Notes under the pieces: generated by a model
What the model was told of the DNA's origin: nothing
Databases searched by the model: none
What the model saw: the letters and a program-made list of their open reading frames with translations, nothing else
Part shown: positions 12,383 to 23,640 of the stretch, piece by piece
Layout of the letters: every line of letters starts with the position of its first letter
How positions within the stretch are numbered: the stretch's first letter is position 1
DNA from: Reticulitermes speratus
Lineage: Eukaryota; Arthropoda; Insecta; Blattodea; Rhinotermitidae
Length of the DNA stretch: 64,000 nt
Reading direction: 5' to 3'
NCBI GenBank assembly: GCA_021186555.1
Contig: JAJKFL010000013.1
Coordinates: 39,247,144 to 39,311,143 of the forward strand
Translations under genes and position numbers: made by a program

Positions 12383-12645
12383 CCCCATTACAGGCCTGGA
12401 CAGGCCCTTAGGGTTCCAGGAGGTTGAGGCTCCCAGATTTCTAGACAATCGGCACATGAAGGTGGTAAGGTTGTCAGCCCTACGCCTTTACCAGGAAATA
12501 CTCCTGGTACTCATTTCTGTTAGATGCTGAGTCGACCCCAGGGCCATAGTGCCAATGAAAAATTCCAATGACACCATCGGGAATCTAACCCGCGACCTTC
12601 CGGCTTGTAGCGCAGTGCCTCAACCAACTGCGCCACCGCGTGCCC
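12383..12645 (-). mobile_element. SINE-B, minus strand
   Basis: Reverse complement of the 28838 copy along nearly its whole length (plus strand cattacaggcctggacaggc, ttaccaggaaatactcctgg, gaatctaacccgcgaccttc, ctgcgccaccgcgtgccc). Confidence 0.8.
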
Positions 12646-12734
12646 CCAATTATCATGCGTTTCTTCTTTCATTCTGTCTTTATGACAGTATCTTTAGTAA
12701 ATGATTTAAGTTGGTTGATTTATCCTCTATGATA

Positions 12735-12910
12735 TCTGGGGTTTTGAACCGTGTAGTAGTGGACTGTGTTATCGACGTTTCAGAGGAGCGTGCTGCCTCC
12801 ATTCTCAGGTTCGAAATGAAAAAAAACAGGACAGGCGGTACTTTGGACCCATGGGCGGAAGGAGATATACGCCGGTCGGGGCCAATACGGACGGTGAAAA
12901 TGTAATGTGA
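12735..12910. mobile_element. F2-related copy (long form)
   Basis: tgatatctggggttttgaac, atcgacgtttcagaggagcg, gctgcctccattctcaggtt, then cggtcggggccaatacggac. Shares this downstream block with 31905-32130. Confidence 0.55.
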
Positions 12911-13058
12911 CAAGACAGCTATTTTAAGGTTCCCTACGTACTTCGACCTTGAAGAAGGCGAGAGCTTACTGCTCCGATCGTCAGCAACACATCTCATTGC
13001 CACACGGTTCAAAGAGCGCAAAACAGTATGAGTGCACAAATCCGGGGCGATTAAATTG

Positions 13059-13175
13059 TGTATCGAGGGGCCTAATATTTGTGGGTCCTCAGTATGAAAC
13101 TTGCTTCGTGTCGGTCTGCTGGCGCCTAGGATTTTGAGATTGCCCTTACGTTTTTGGAAAATTTATGCACCCTAC
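13059..13175 (+). mobile_element. hAT-like short element, 5'-truncated
   Basis: aatatttgtgggtcctcagt, atgaaacttgcttcgtgtcg, ttttggaaaatttatgcacc. The left terminus is absent. Confidence 0.55.
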
Positions 13176-13178
13176 AAA

Positions 13179-13179
13179 A

Positions 13180-13212
<33 letters not shown>
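13179..13212. repeat. (TTA)n microsatellite
   Basis: Eleven TTA units immediately before a SINE-C; possibly the tail of an older insertion. Confidence 0.9.
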
Positions 13213-13213
<1 letters not shown>

Positions 13214-13216
13214 AAT

Positions 13217-13483
13217 TCGCCGATCCCAGTGGCCGTGCGGTCTAAGGCGTCGGTCTGCGCCCGCTCGCTTACTAGGATTGTGGGTTCGAATCCCGCCTTG
13301 GCCATGGATGTCTGTCTCTTGTAAGTGTTGTATGTTGTCAGGTAGAGGTCTCTGCGTCGGGCTGATCCCTCGCCCAGAGGAGTCCTACCGAGTGTGGTGT
13401 GTCTAAAGTGTGATCGTGAAGCCTCAAAAAATGAGGCGGCCTAGGGCCCCAAGGGGCTGTCGAGCCATTGGAAAAAAAAATTA
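13217..13483 (+). mobile_element. SINE-C, tRNA-headed, A-tailed
   Basis: Head ccgatcccagtggccgtgcg and B box gtgggttcgaatcccgcctt; middle gtcaggtagaggtctctgcg; 3' module ggggctgtcgagccattgg and an A9 tail. It lies between a (TTA)n run and the internal Runx exon, in the intron. Confidence 0.85.
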
Positions 13484-13665
13484 TATAATGTCACCATTAA
13501 AATTTAAAACCCTAAAGTGTTAAAGTAATACAGTAGTACTGAAAGAAGTAACCCTGCATTAAATGTCGGAGCTCTTAATTCTGATCCAGACCAGCGGCAG
13601 ATGATAGCCGTCCCACCGTCACCATTTTTTGAATACTCGTGCACGTAACACAATTAGCTACTTAC

Positions 13666-13842
13666 TTTTTATGATAGAGGACGCGCAGCTGCTGGGCAGT
13701 TTACAGAGTTCCGTAGCTGTCGGCCGTCTGAAGTACTCAGGCCACGGATAGCCGATGTATGCCGCTGTGTCCAACCATTGAGCCGTTGGGAAGAGAGCAA
13801 ATGGTCCGAAACCGGGATGCTGCCCCGGTAAATAATGGAAAT
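13666..13842 (-). CDS. Runx: Runx gene, internal exon after the Runt domain
   Basis: A 177-bp exon between a strong acceptor (cttttcttcttccag) and a consensus donor (A/gtaagt). It begins with two bases (AT) that complete the single A left by the Runt-domain exon, giving TKS-N-FHYLPGQ. It runs open for 58 codons and leaves one base (phase 1). The product is rich in aromatic residues and proline, with FGPFALFP, TAQWLDTAAY and YPWPEYFRR, and no charged low-complexity tract. I do not assign a domain; it would lie in the poorly conserved linker or activation region of Runx proteins. The length is a multiple of three, so skipping it would keep frame. A 46-bp minisatellite array lies about 100 bp upstream in the intron. 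Exon status rests on both splice sites, phase agreement with the Runt exon, and coding-like composition. Confidence 0.85.
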
Positions 13843-13939
13843 CTGGAAGAAGAAAAGTTTTGTAAAAATTTGAGCAAAAGAACACATCTAACAAAATAAA
13901 TTATTCAAAGGAAAATTTTAGTCCTCTATGTTGTAATAC

Positions 13940-14858
13940 TGTAGGCATGGTAATGGGTGCCAAATGTCCGGAGGAATATATTGACTGTAGACTTGGTGGT
14001 AGGTGCCAAGTGTCCGGAGGAATATATTGACTGTAGACTTGGTGGTAGGTGCCAAGTGTCCGGAGGAATATGTTGACTGTAGACTTAGTGGTAGCTGCCA
14101 AGTGTCCGGAGGAATATGTTGACTGTAGACTTGGTGGTAGGTGCCAAGTGTCCGGAGGAATATGTTGACTGTAGACTTAGTGGTAGCTGCCAAGTGTCCG
14201 GAGGAATATGTTGACTGTACACTTAGTGGTAGGTGCCAAGTGTCCGGAGGAATATATTGACTGTAGACTTGGTGGTAGGTGCCAACTTTTCTAAGGAATA
14301 TATTGACCGTAGATTTGGTGGTAGGTGACTAGTGTCCGGAGGAATATATTGACTGCAGACTTAATGGTAGGTGCCAAGTGTTCGGAGGAATATGTTGACT
14401 GTAGACTTGGTGGTAGGTGCCAAGTGTTCGGAGGAATATGTTGACTGTAGACTTAGTGGTAGGTGCCAAGTGTCGGGAGGAATATGTTGACTGTAGACAT
14501 GGTGGTAGGTGCCAACTTTCCTAAGGAATATATTGACCGTAGATTTGGTGGTAGGTGACTAGTGTCCGGAGGAATATATTGACTGCAGACTTAGTGGTAG
14601 GTGCCAAGCGATCGGAAGAATGTATTGACTGTACACTTAGTGGTAGGTGCCAAGCGATCGGAAGAATGTATTGACTGTACACTTAGTGGTAGGTGCCAAG
14701 CGATCGGAAGAATGTATTGACTGTACACTTAGTGGTAGGTGCCAAGTGTCCGGAAGATTGACTGTGGACTTGGTGGTGGGTTCCAAGTGTCGGGAGGAAT
14801 ATATTGACTGTAGACTTGGTGGTAGGTGCCACGTGTCGGGAGGAATATATTGACTGTT
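13940..14858. repeat. 46-bp minisatellite, about 20 copies, with higher-order structure
   Basis: Units carry tgccaagtgtccggaggaat and attgactgtagacttggtgg. A variant pair (aactttyctaaggaatatat, ggtgactagtgtccgg) recurs 230 bp apart, five units. Three consecutive agcgatcggaagaatgta units mark a local expansion. It ends about 100 bp from the internal Runx exon acceptor. Confidence 0.95.
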
Positions 14859-14865
14859 TCTTTCT

Positions 14866-14970
14866 TCATGATCGATTCTCAAGATGGAGGCTGTATATTT
14901 TGCCGAAAATTTGGTGTCCGTCTCCGAGACTACACGATGCCACAAAAGATGAGAACAAGATTTCGTAACG
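14866..14970. mobile_element. F2-related fragment abutting the 46-bp array
   Basis: tctcaagatggaggctgtat, ttgccgaaaatttggtgtcc, gagactacacgatgccacaa: the inner and right outer blocks of F2 in degraded form. Confidence 0.4.
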
Positions 14971-16382
14971 TATTTTTGTAACACCCATGCTAATATTATC
15001 TTCTGATTCTGTAACTTAGAAATCAGTAAATTGACCACATCTGAAAACATGATAACCGAATAACGATAGGCAGTAGCACAGTGCTAATGTTTAGTGACAG
15101 GAAACATTCACAGTGACCAGTTATGTATTTTGTGTATTTGGTGTCTAGTGAAATTTGCATAATCATAATTTCTAAACTGTTTTTAGAATACGTGGTATTT
15201 ACTAATTTGACGCTAATCCGGGTTTAATTACAGTATAAATAATCACCATGTAGTGAGAGTTGTTCTGGAGGGAGAAAGCCCGAAGACGGGGACTGAACGT
15301 GTCCCCGAGACCCAGTGTAGGCCTATTATATTTCAATACATACTTTGGAAAAAGTCCAAAATGTCTGTGAGTTCAAATGTCAGAAAACGTGTTCTGTAAA
15401 AAAATATTTGTGTAGACCCAAACACGATAAAGTGCTTCCTGTACCTGATGGACTACCGAGTAGCTAGATGCCTGAAGTGCAAACAGCAGAGTGCTCTTCA
15501 CAATCTTACAGTTGTTAACTTCACATTTATTTTTGGAGTTTGAAGTGGCCACCACTGGACCTAATTTTAGAAAGTTCAATCCACAATCAGAACAAGGCAC
15601 GTCACCAATGGCACACAATGTAATTATTTATTAGTGTCATAAGAAGAAGAACCGCGCATATTTAGACAGCAATGCTGAAGCATCATCCCTTGACATTGGA
15701 AGCTCAGTTCCGTGAAGTTCTGAAAATTGGGCGATATGGTAAGAAGGACAAGTAAATGCATTATTCCTTTCTCAAAATTTGAGGCGGGTAATTATAAAGT
15801 CATTAAGACGTTTCGGGGATAATACCTTATGTGTTGTAACTGAATTAGGGCCGCTTCAAAATGGCTGGCTGAGGCTGAACGCGAACTTAAAATGGCTGAT
15901 TTTTATGTCTGTGTTATCTGAAGCACATGTAATGTTCTTATTCGGATGCTAAGCACAATAAACAGGCATACTTTTCTTTGTGCATTTTGCCGCCAACAAC
16001 TTGCGTCACTCTGTGTACACGTGTTCCACGCGACATTGTCCCTTTTTACAAAACATACGAGTATAAACTGAACTGTGTGTACGACATTACCCAACACATG
16101 CATATCCACTGCATACAAGACGCTCCGCAAACTATGAACATAAAGAATTGCAAGATGCTCTCCCTTTGTCTGAAGTGCTGAGGGCTATCTCTTCGTCGTT
16201 GGGAAGGAAACCGTCATTATATTGTCAGCGTACTACCATAACATTTGTTTTGATTGACTGAGGAACACCACGAACTATAACAATATTGAGTTCAGTACAT
16301 TCTCATTGTCTTTGGACTACCTACCGAAAACCGCGGGTTGTCACCGTGGTAGCCCCTTCGCTAATAACACACAATGTTTAGA

Positions 16383-16745
16383 GAACTGTTATGTTATTAA
16401 ACCACTGATATTTAACATTGTCCAAATGTCTGCCTAGATCTGTCACCAGAGCTCTGTCAATAGGCTTACATCTTAGTATTTTCTTACCTACCTCCTTGTC
16501 CATAATCAGCCGTTTTTAATTTAAATATTTAATTCTCCAATTTGTAGTATCTGAACACCTCAACAATACATGTTTGACACCCTCTTCACCTAAACATACA
16601 GGAAATCTCGCTTTAAGCATTTTCTTTCTAATTCCTCTTAATTTCCACATTCCTGCCAGTAACTATGCTATCCCGCTTCTGTACAGCATTCCAGGTATAT
16701 GATCTTTTACCCCAACTAAAATTCCTGTCTCGATACAGTGTTAAT
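16383..16745 (-). pseudogene. LINE C-terminal fragment (family L-C)
   Basis: Minus-strand translation gives KARFPVCLGEEGVKHVLLRC, then a stop, then GKKILRCKPIDRALVTDLG and RHLDNVKYQW. The pattern C, two to four residues, then H and C is the zinc-finger-like tail after the RNase H region of R1/I/Jockey-type LINEs. The second half matches 34035-34290 (LGRYLEKVKY), which defines the family. It carries at least one in-frame stop, so it is dead. Confidence 0.6.
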
Positions 16746-17699
16746 AACCTCTTATCAGTCAGAGACCTCGAGACACGTCTGTTAAGATAGCCGAAGGAGT
16801 GTCCCAATTTTCGAAACGGGGACCTAGAGCATTTTTGCTATACGAGCCAGTTTGGTGCAGTTTTCGTGAATGTTCACTGCAGTTAGAGCTGCAATATAGG
16901 CTATGTGCCGTGACAGGTTTGGGTCTATGTATAAAGCTCAGTCAGCTTTATCAGATATTATCTGAAATTTCGTTTCATCAGTTGCTTGAACTTCGTTAAT
17001 GGGAAGTTGGACTGCGTGTTGTTTGCAGAGAATGACCCACGGCACTTGTAGAATGTGATTTACAGAAGCAACGGAGGCCTCATTTATTATGCCAGATAAC
17101 AAGAGGTGTTAATTTTGAGTTTAAATAATGTAAACAAAGGAGAAATATCTCTCGATTGACCTGAATGAAATAATAGAGCTAGTCAGTGGATTTCAATTAC
17201 TTACGGGATCATGAAAACCACATGGAATATAAATTCATAAAATTCCAAATCAGAAATTGCACAATAGAAAACCGCCTTGAAAAACGAAACTCAAAAATAC
17301 TCTCTGCATTTTGTATGAAACTCTAGCTCGTACCTCAGAGAGGATACAGTCTGTGCCCATTAAAATAAGACCAGCCGGTAAATGACATTTAGTATTTACT
17401 GCGAATATTATATGGAACGTAACAATACACAATGTGGTTAGACGATGTGTCTGTAGATGTCTCAGCAGGCGATAGCCCACACACACGTTTACCACTGAGT
17501 TTTAACAAAATTTAATTTTAGTAAGGATTAAGAAGTATAACAATGTCAGGTTACAGAAACAATTGCTAGCAACGAATGCCAGGCCTACTGCATTCTGGGA
17601 TGTGACGCAGTGTATAGTCGGGGGGGGGGGGGGGGAGATATTCCAAAAAATTTAGACAGACGGACAGCTGCCTTAGGGAGAGGTAGAGTAACAGGCTCC

Positions 17700-17762
17700 T
17701 CCTAGACCTTTGTAAGTTCTACCAAATTACACGGTGTCACATCTCTGAAGACAGTATTCTTT
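17700..17762. mobile_element. F2 outer-block fragment
   Basis: gtaagttctaccaaattaca, cggtgtcacatctctgaaga. Right outer block only. Confidence 0.4.
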
Positions 17763-18039
17763 ATAATCACCACGTGGGCAACCCACAACTTCGCAAGATT
17801 GGGAACATTTTTTGAGGGGGGGGGGGGGTTGTGAAGTCTTGTGTTTGCAGCGTTAGTTTTATTAATTTAGTACATTTTTATCATCAAAAATACGTGTAAG
17901 GGTTACGAAAATTGCTGCGTTTAGGAAACGAAAAATTCAGGACGGAACAAGCTACTGAGCCTAATGCTTAAATATGATGATGATGATTTTAAACACGGGA
18001 GGGGGGCACATTAAATGTTGACTAATCTAACTAACTAAC

Positions 18040-18310
18040 TGCATGGAGCAGAGTCCTTCTTGAGAAGCTAACAGGTCCTCAGCTAGTAAAGAAATTCCCC
18101 GCGTTTTATGGAACCCGAAGGTTCATTACCGCATTCACAAGAGACCGCCACCTGTCCCTATCCTGAGCCATATCAATCCCGTCCATGCACCCCATCCCAC
18201 TTCTTGAAGATCCATTTTAATATTATCTTCCCATTTACGCATGGGTCTTCCAAGTGGTCTCCTTCCCTCAGGTCTCCCCACCAAAATCCTGTATGCACCT
18301 CTCCCCTCCA
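18040..18310 (-). pseudogene. LINE 3' end (family L-A)
   Basis: Nucleotide match to 62885-63140, including the 3' segment read on the plus strand as agctaacaggtcctcagcta and cccgcgttttatggaacccg. Only the last part of the coding region and the 3'UTR remain. Confidence 0.7.
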
Positions 18311-19239
18311 ACATACTAAATGTTGACTCTTACAGAAAATAACTTTGGGGAGTCTCGGACCCAGAAGGGGGCACTACATTGGTATTTACATGCTGATATT
18401 AATGCGGACAGCAGTAGGAAGATTCGGGATAAAATGAAGGGAAGAGAAATTGCTGAATTACTTGTCTTTATTCAATTGGAAAATATGCTGCTGCTTTCTC
18501 ACGGGAAGGAGGTGAAGGAACGGAAGTAACAGAGAAAGGGACAAAGAGTTCAAATATAAAGATAGGAATTACAAAATTTAACGTCAGGTTTCAACATGGT
18601 TTTCCCGCTAGCACAGGCAAATATTGTGTTGCAGGTTTGCAAATTTTTTTTCGTATATGTTTCATTATTGAGTGCGATAGATACGCCACTGAAATAGGCA
18701 CATTAGAAGGAAGGGCTGTGGTAAGGCAACCTCGTCTGTGCCAATTTTCAGACCTGCGACGGAGAGACAAAACAAGTTCTGTTACACGTTACATGTACGA
18801 CTGTCACAGTGAATAAAAATCAGGGAATTATTGCAGATTTCAAATCGCGACACCTAAGCCTGGAATGCCACACGAGTTCAGGCTAATATTTTAACGTACA
18901 TTTTTATGTTTATGCCTGTCCGTCAACAAATCTCTGCGCCCGACTGGTTGTCTGTCACTCTGCTTATCAAAGTAACATTGGGGCGTTTTAATATACAGCC
19001 GTGTCGTGCTGCCGCTTTGTGACTGGACAGGGCTGCTATACACAGTCCAGTATGTATGTTATGCTGATTGCCAGTAATTGATCGATTCATTCCAATCCCC
19101 ACCCTCGGGTGTCCCTTTGAGTCGCCTCCCAGACCGCGATGCCCCGTATCAGTGGCGTGCAGACTCTTAAAACTGATCTCAACCAAAATTGAAAAGAAAT
19201 GGGAATGATCCGTAGATAAGTTAGTCTCTTGTTTAATAC

Positions 19240-19345
19240 TGTGGTCTTCTGGGATGTGACGCCGTTTAGTTTGATAAGTAGGTACTAACGTTTCGTAGAA
19301 ACTTACTGTCGTCACCTTCTCATCAGGTGATGGACGCGGCCGGGT
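19240..19345. mobile_element. F2 fragment
   Basis: ggtcttctgggatgtgacgc, gataagtaggtactaacgtt, tcgtagaaacttactgtcgt, then ttctcatcaggtgatggacg. Confidence 0.55.
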
Positions 19346-19554
19346 GCGCACCCAGAATTTGTCATTGGGAGAAAGGGGGGCTGACCCTGAGACTGTATAT
19401 AATTTATGATGATTTTAAAAGTTATGTTATAGAAATCGTGTCGTAAGTATAACTGTAACATAACACTGTTCGCAACTGTATTTACACATACGAATGTAAA
19501 TGCATGTTCATGACTCAATCACAGTGTCAATCTTCTTGTTTTCTTTTTAATTTA

Positions 19555-20185
19555 TTATTTGTATTGAATTCGAATTACCAGTGCCCGGCGATTTCAGTGG
19601 CTGATTTCTGCTGAAGGTAAATCACGTAAACTTTTGATATCATCGTGTCTACAAAATCTATGTTTTTAATTTCATTATTTGTATTTGAAATTCGAATGTA
19701 CCAGTGCCCGGCCGATTTCAGTGGCTGATTTCTGCTGAAGGGTAAATCACGTAAAACTTTTGATGTCATCGTGTCTACAAAATCTATGTTTTTAAATTTC
19801 ATTAATTTGTATTTGAAATTCGAATGTACCAGTGCCCGGCCGATTTCAGTGGCTGATTTCTGCTGAAGGGTAAATCACGTAAAACTTTTGATGTCATCGT
19901 GTCTACAAAATCTATGTTTTTAAATTTCATTAATTTGTATTTGAAATTCGAATGTACCAGTGCCCGGCCGATTTCAGTGGCTGATTTCTGCTGAAGGGTA
20001 AATCACGTAAAACTTTTGATATCATCGTGTCTACAAAATCTATGTTTTTAAATTTCATTAATTTGTATTTGAAATTCGAATGTACCAGTGCCCGGCCGAT
20101 TTCAGTGGCTGATTTCTGCTGAAGGGTAAATCACGTAAAACTTTTGATATCATCGTGTCTACAAAATCTATGTTTTTAAATTTCG
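19555..20185. repeat. 128-bp tandem array, 5 copies
   Basis: gtgcccggccgatttcagtg at 19581, 19704, 19832, 19960 and 20088. The first copy is shortest and most diverged; the last three are nearly identical. No internal gene. Confidence 0.95.
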
Positions 20186-20477
20186 GTTTTTGGGGGTTTG
20201 GCGGGCTGAAGCCCGGCGGCCGCCCTTGGGTGCGCCCTTTGACGCTGCAGATTCCTCCGAACTGCTTTCAGAACCTCATGTCTCGTATATCTTATGCTTA
20301 TTCAAGGATTTAGCCTAAGGTATTTGTATTTAGTATAATGTAACGTATTTTCTGGATTTTACACTTTATAAAACTCTATTATTAATTACCAGCGTTAAGG
20401 GTCATTGCTGGTAACAAGAAAACGCGCCACTGGTCGCGATTCTTAGCGTCCAGTTTTCATAATTTTTTTTTTCCCTA

Positions 20478-20652
20478 AGGCAGGAATCCACAAATTTCAC
20501 AAAAATCTAGAAGCCACCTCAAAATTCTGGGCCACAGAAGCGTGATATGAAGCACGTTTCTTTCTGAGGATTCACAAATGTTAGGCACCACCGTACCAAA
20601 TTTAGTGGCCCGGGTGACCTGGCGCCCGGCATTTATGCAGTTCTAGGGTTAA
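20478..20652 (-). mobile_element. hAT-like short element, diverged
   Basis: aggcaggaatccacaaattt, tgatatgaagcacgtttctt, ggtgacctggcgcccggcat, ttatgcagttctaggg. Confidence 0.55.
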
Positions 20653-21442
20653 ACGTAATGTAAGGAATAGAAGCAGAAGGTCTCTGGCATAACTGGCATT
20701 GGAAAGCATGCTGAGTTTGTCGGTATTGCAGTCAGTACCCTATTTAGCACGTACATAACAATATGCGTACATTGCGTAGAATATTAAGAGGGATGACATT
20801 GTTTTATTGGTACCAGGTATTTTGGGCGAAGCTTCTTTTTTGCAAGCAGACTGTGTTGAATGTGCACATTGTGGGCCTACCTTGTGTTCTCAATAGTTTT
20901 TATGCTCAATTTCTCGTTGATATTTTGAGGGACTTTAAGTTATACCGGTATTCTATTAGAGTCGAAACGTTTTTTTTTATTAGTTGACCTGCTGTTCCCT
21001 TCTTAAGAAGGACTCAGATCAATAGAGCTGTATTATGTGTAGGCAATATTTCTTATTTTGGACGAGACAGGAATATTTCGAAATGTTCTGAACATAGATC
21101 TTAAAAAGAATCAAAGTCAGGACATCGATAAACAACAAATTAATATTCGTTACTTAATCACATGGGCCGAAAAAGTAGCGTCATTAATTCGGACGCGATT
21201 TTCTCAATTCTTGTTCTTTTTAAAACGGCCCCATTTAAACCGACACTGGAGTCGTCTCACTCGACTTTCTCTTACGCATTTTCAGGTCGTATCCTAATAG
21301 AAAACAGTGTACCGAAAGCATGTAGCAAGGAAGTCATTTAGTGGTAAAGAGCACGTTGAAATTTCAACGGGGAAACATGGTAGATCCCCTCTCTAGTTAC
21401 GATTTCCACAGATAACCTCCCCTTTGATCAATTCTTACAAAC

Positions 21443-21885
21443 TATAGACCTTTATGGGGTCGACCTCGGTGGACTAGTGGTTAGCGTGCTCGCCACTGGA
21501 CCCAAGGTTCGCGGTTTCGATCCCGACCGATGGATTTTTAAGGGTGATAAAAATCCGGAGCACCACTTCCTTCGGAGGGGAAGTAAAGCCGTCCGTCCCA
21601 TGTCGTAGATTTACGGCATGTAAAAGAACCTTACGGGCGTGAATAAAAATGTTCCGTAAGTTAAATTCAAAGCCTCCATTTCTCACCCAAGTCTCCTGAC
21701 TGCCTGCCAGATGGCTCTGGCTGTCACATCAGGATCGATAGATCAGTAGCGCGGCCAGTTGGCCAGTCACCAACTGCCACGAATGCGCACGACTTAGTAA
21801 CCTCGGAAAGAGGAGGCAAGAGGAGGCCCGAGCCCATATAGGGCTATTGAGCCATGGTTATTATTATATTATAGACCTTTATGGG
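21443..21885 (+). mobile_element. SINE-D with 16-bp target-site duplication
   Basis: tRNA-like head gtcgacctcggtggactagt with B box cgcggtttcgatcccgaccg; body gatggatttttaagggtgat; 3' module gagcccatatagggctattg, then a (TTA)n tail. Perfect direct repeats tatagacctttatggg flank it at 21443-21458 and 21870-21885, so the element is 21459-21869. Confidence 0.92.
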
Positions 21886-22474
21886 TACTATGGAGTCAGA
21901 TTCCACTGGAAATGCACATCGTGGACTTGAAACGTCTTGATTAGATAAGCTATGATACGACCTAGATATAAAAGTTTTTTGGCCAGTGGTCAATGCTGCA
22001 GTATCGACTGAGGCACATATAGCATACCTCTTATACTGCGTCATAACACACATCGTTTTCTGCAATGACTGTCAACTGTTGTGTTTGTGCGTGAGAATAA
22101 GAACAACTTGTTATTTTGTGGCAGAATAATGACAGAATTTCGAATCTCGGGCATTCCTGTATAGATTTGAGATTAGGCCTACATTTGTTTCTGTTTGCGG
22201 TGCAAGAGAAGGTAATGTCTTTACAAATACTCTGCTTTAGTAGGCATAATCTTAACATCGACAGTTTTCCGCCCATGTTCTAAGGGATGAAAGTTCTTCT
22301 ACATCAGGTTGTACGTTTTGGTCCAGCTTCTCATGTATACCTTCGTATTTCAGCATGTCTTCTGCATTTTTCTTAAATTCCTAGTACTCTTTCGGCTGTG
22401 GTTTGCATGTAGCAGCCATTTGCTCTGTAGGGAGGATAATGGTAAAGTTGTCTGTGTGCAAGCCGTGAATACAT

Positions 22475-22740
22475 CTGTGGGAATGGAAGTATAGCACCAC
22501 CCATTCTTACCCTCAGAACTAGATAGAGGCGAGTGGTCAGCTTCACGCCCTAAGACTTCCCTCACTGGGGAAGGCCTCCTCTACCTGTTGCGTGGGAGGC
22601 TGCTTGGACCGCAAGAGCCTGTCTGGACGTTTTAGATGAGAGATAAATATGTTACCACTGTCGGGAATCGAACAGTGATCTCTCTGTTGTCAAGCACGAC
22701 GCTAATCACAAACTAAGCTATACCTGCCGTCTTTTGTCCA
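22475..22740 (-). mobile_element. SINE-A related, minus strand
   Basis: Plus strand: ggaagtatagcaccacccat, gtggtcagcttcacgcccta, then gggaatcgaacagtgatctc (B box) and aactaagctatacctgcc (A box). Confidence 0.65.
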
Positions 22741-23056
22741 TAGACCTGGTCTTACACGTCATGTTCTACGAAAATTTACAGAGATTATTATTAGCAGTTC
22801 CAATTTCTTTCATTCCGATTGAATTCGCTTCTCGTATTCAAGACAATACCTGTGCACACAGCAGACTGTATTCTGTGGCCATGTTATAAGGCGGTTGCCG
22901 CATACAGACGCTTTATACCATCGTGACAAGCTGGTTTTATTGCGGCGACGGTTCAGCAGAATTGTTACGTTGGTTGTGTGAATCGATTGAACTGCCTGAG
23001 GACCGATTTCGATTCCGCTAGCGGTCCTGATTATTCAAGTATTGGGGTGTTAGTGA

Positions 23057-23210
23057 GGGCCTACGCGTTTCGGCGTTTTTAAACCATTTTCGGTGCCCTT
23101 GTGTTATGCTGTTAAGAATGCCCTAATTAGTGCAATGTTAACAGCAATACTAGGCATGTGTAAAACGAGGGGACCGAAGATGGCATAAAAACGCCGAAGC
23201 GCCCACGGCC
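23057..23210. mobile_element. Foldback with a decayed GAAACGCGT motif
   Basis: Left arm cgtttcggcgtttttaaacc (23066 onward), right arm ataaaaacgccgaagcg (23186 onward), arms about 37 bp and diverged. The minus strand of the left arm reads atggtttaaaaacgccgaaa then cgcgt, related to the hammerhead-like family. Confidence 0.55.
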
Positions 23211-23473
23211 ACACCAAGAAGACACGAACAAAGGCAGCTGGACACCGCGACACATCAGCAGGCCACACGGTATGTGCAACGTCAATCTCTAAGACATAAT
23301 ATGAATGTCCTTGATTGCTAATTTTCTTACTTTTTGTCTTTTGATCGTTTTCACTTTTCTCTTTCCATTTTCGACATTTTTGGCTTCCTTTTCTTCTTCT
23401 TCTTTGATTTTTATTGTCGTTATTATTCTCTATTCCTTTTTATTTAATATTTATTTCTGGTTTCGTTTGTTAC

Positions 23474-23640
23474 TACAATGGGTACCGGGTCATTCCCGGG
23501 GGTAAAGCGACCGGGGCGTGGCGTTGACCACCCACCCCCATCTAGCGCCGATGTTAAAGAAAGAGTAGAGCTATACCTTTACTCCCCCTCTGGGACTTTA
23601 TGGCCTGTTCTAGGGTGAGCTTTACCTTCACCTTTTTCAT
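23474..23640 (+). mobile_element. SINE-A, 5'-truncated
   Basis: Begins at tacaatgggtaccgggtcat and matches 25320-25496 closely to the tail. It lacks the tRNA head. Confidence 0.8.
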
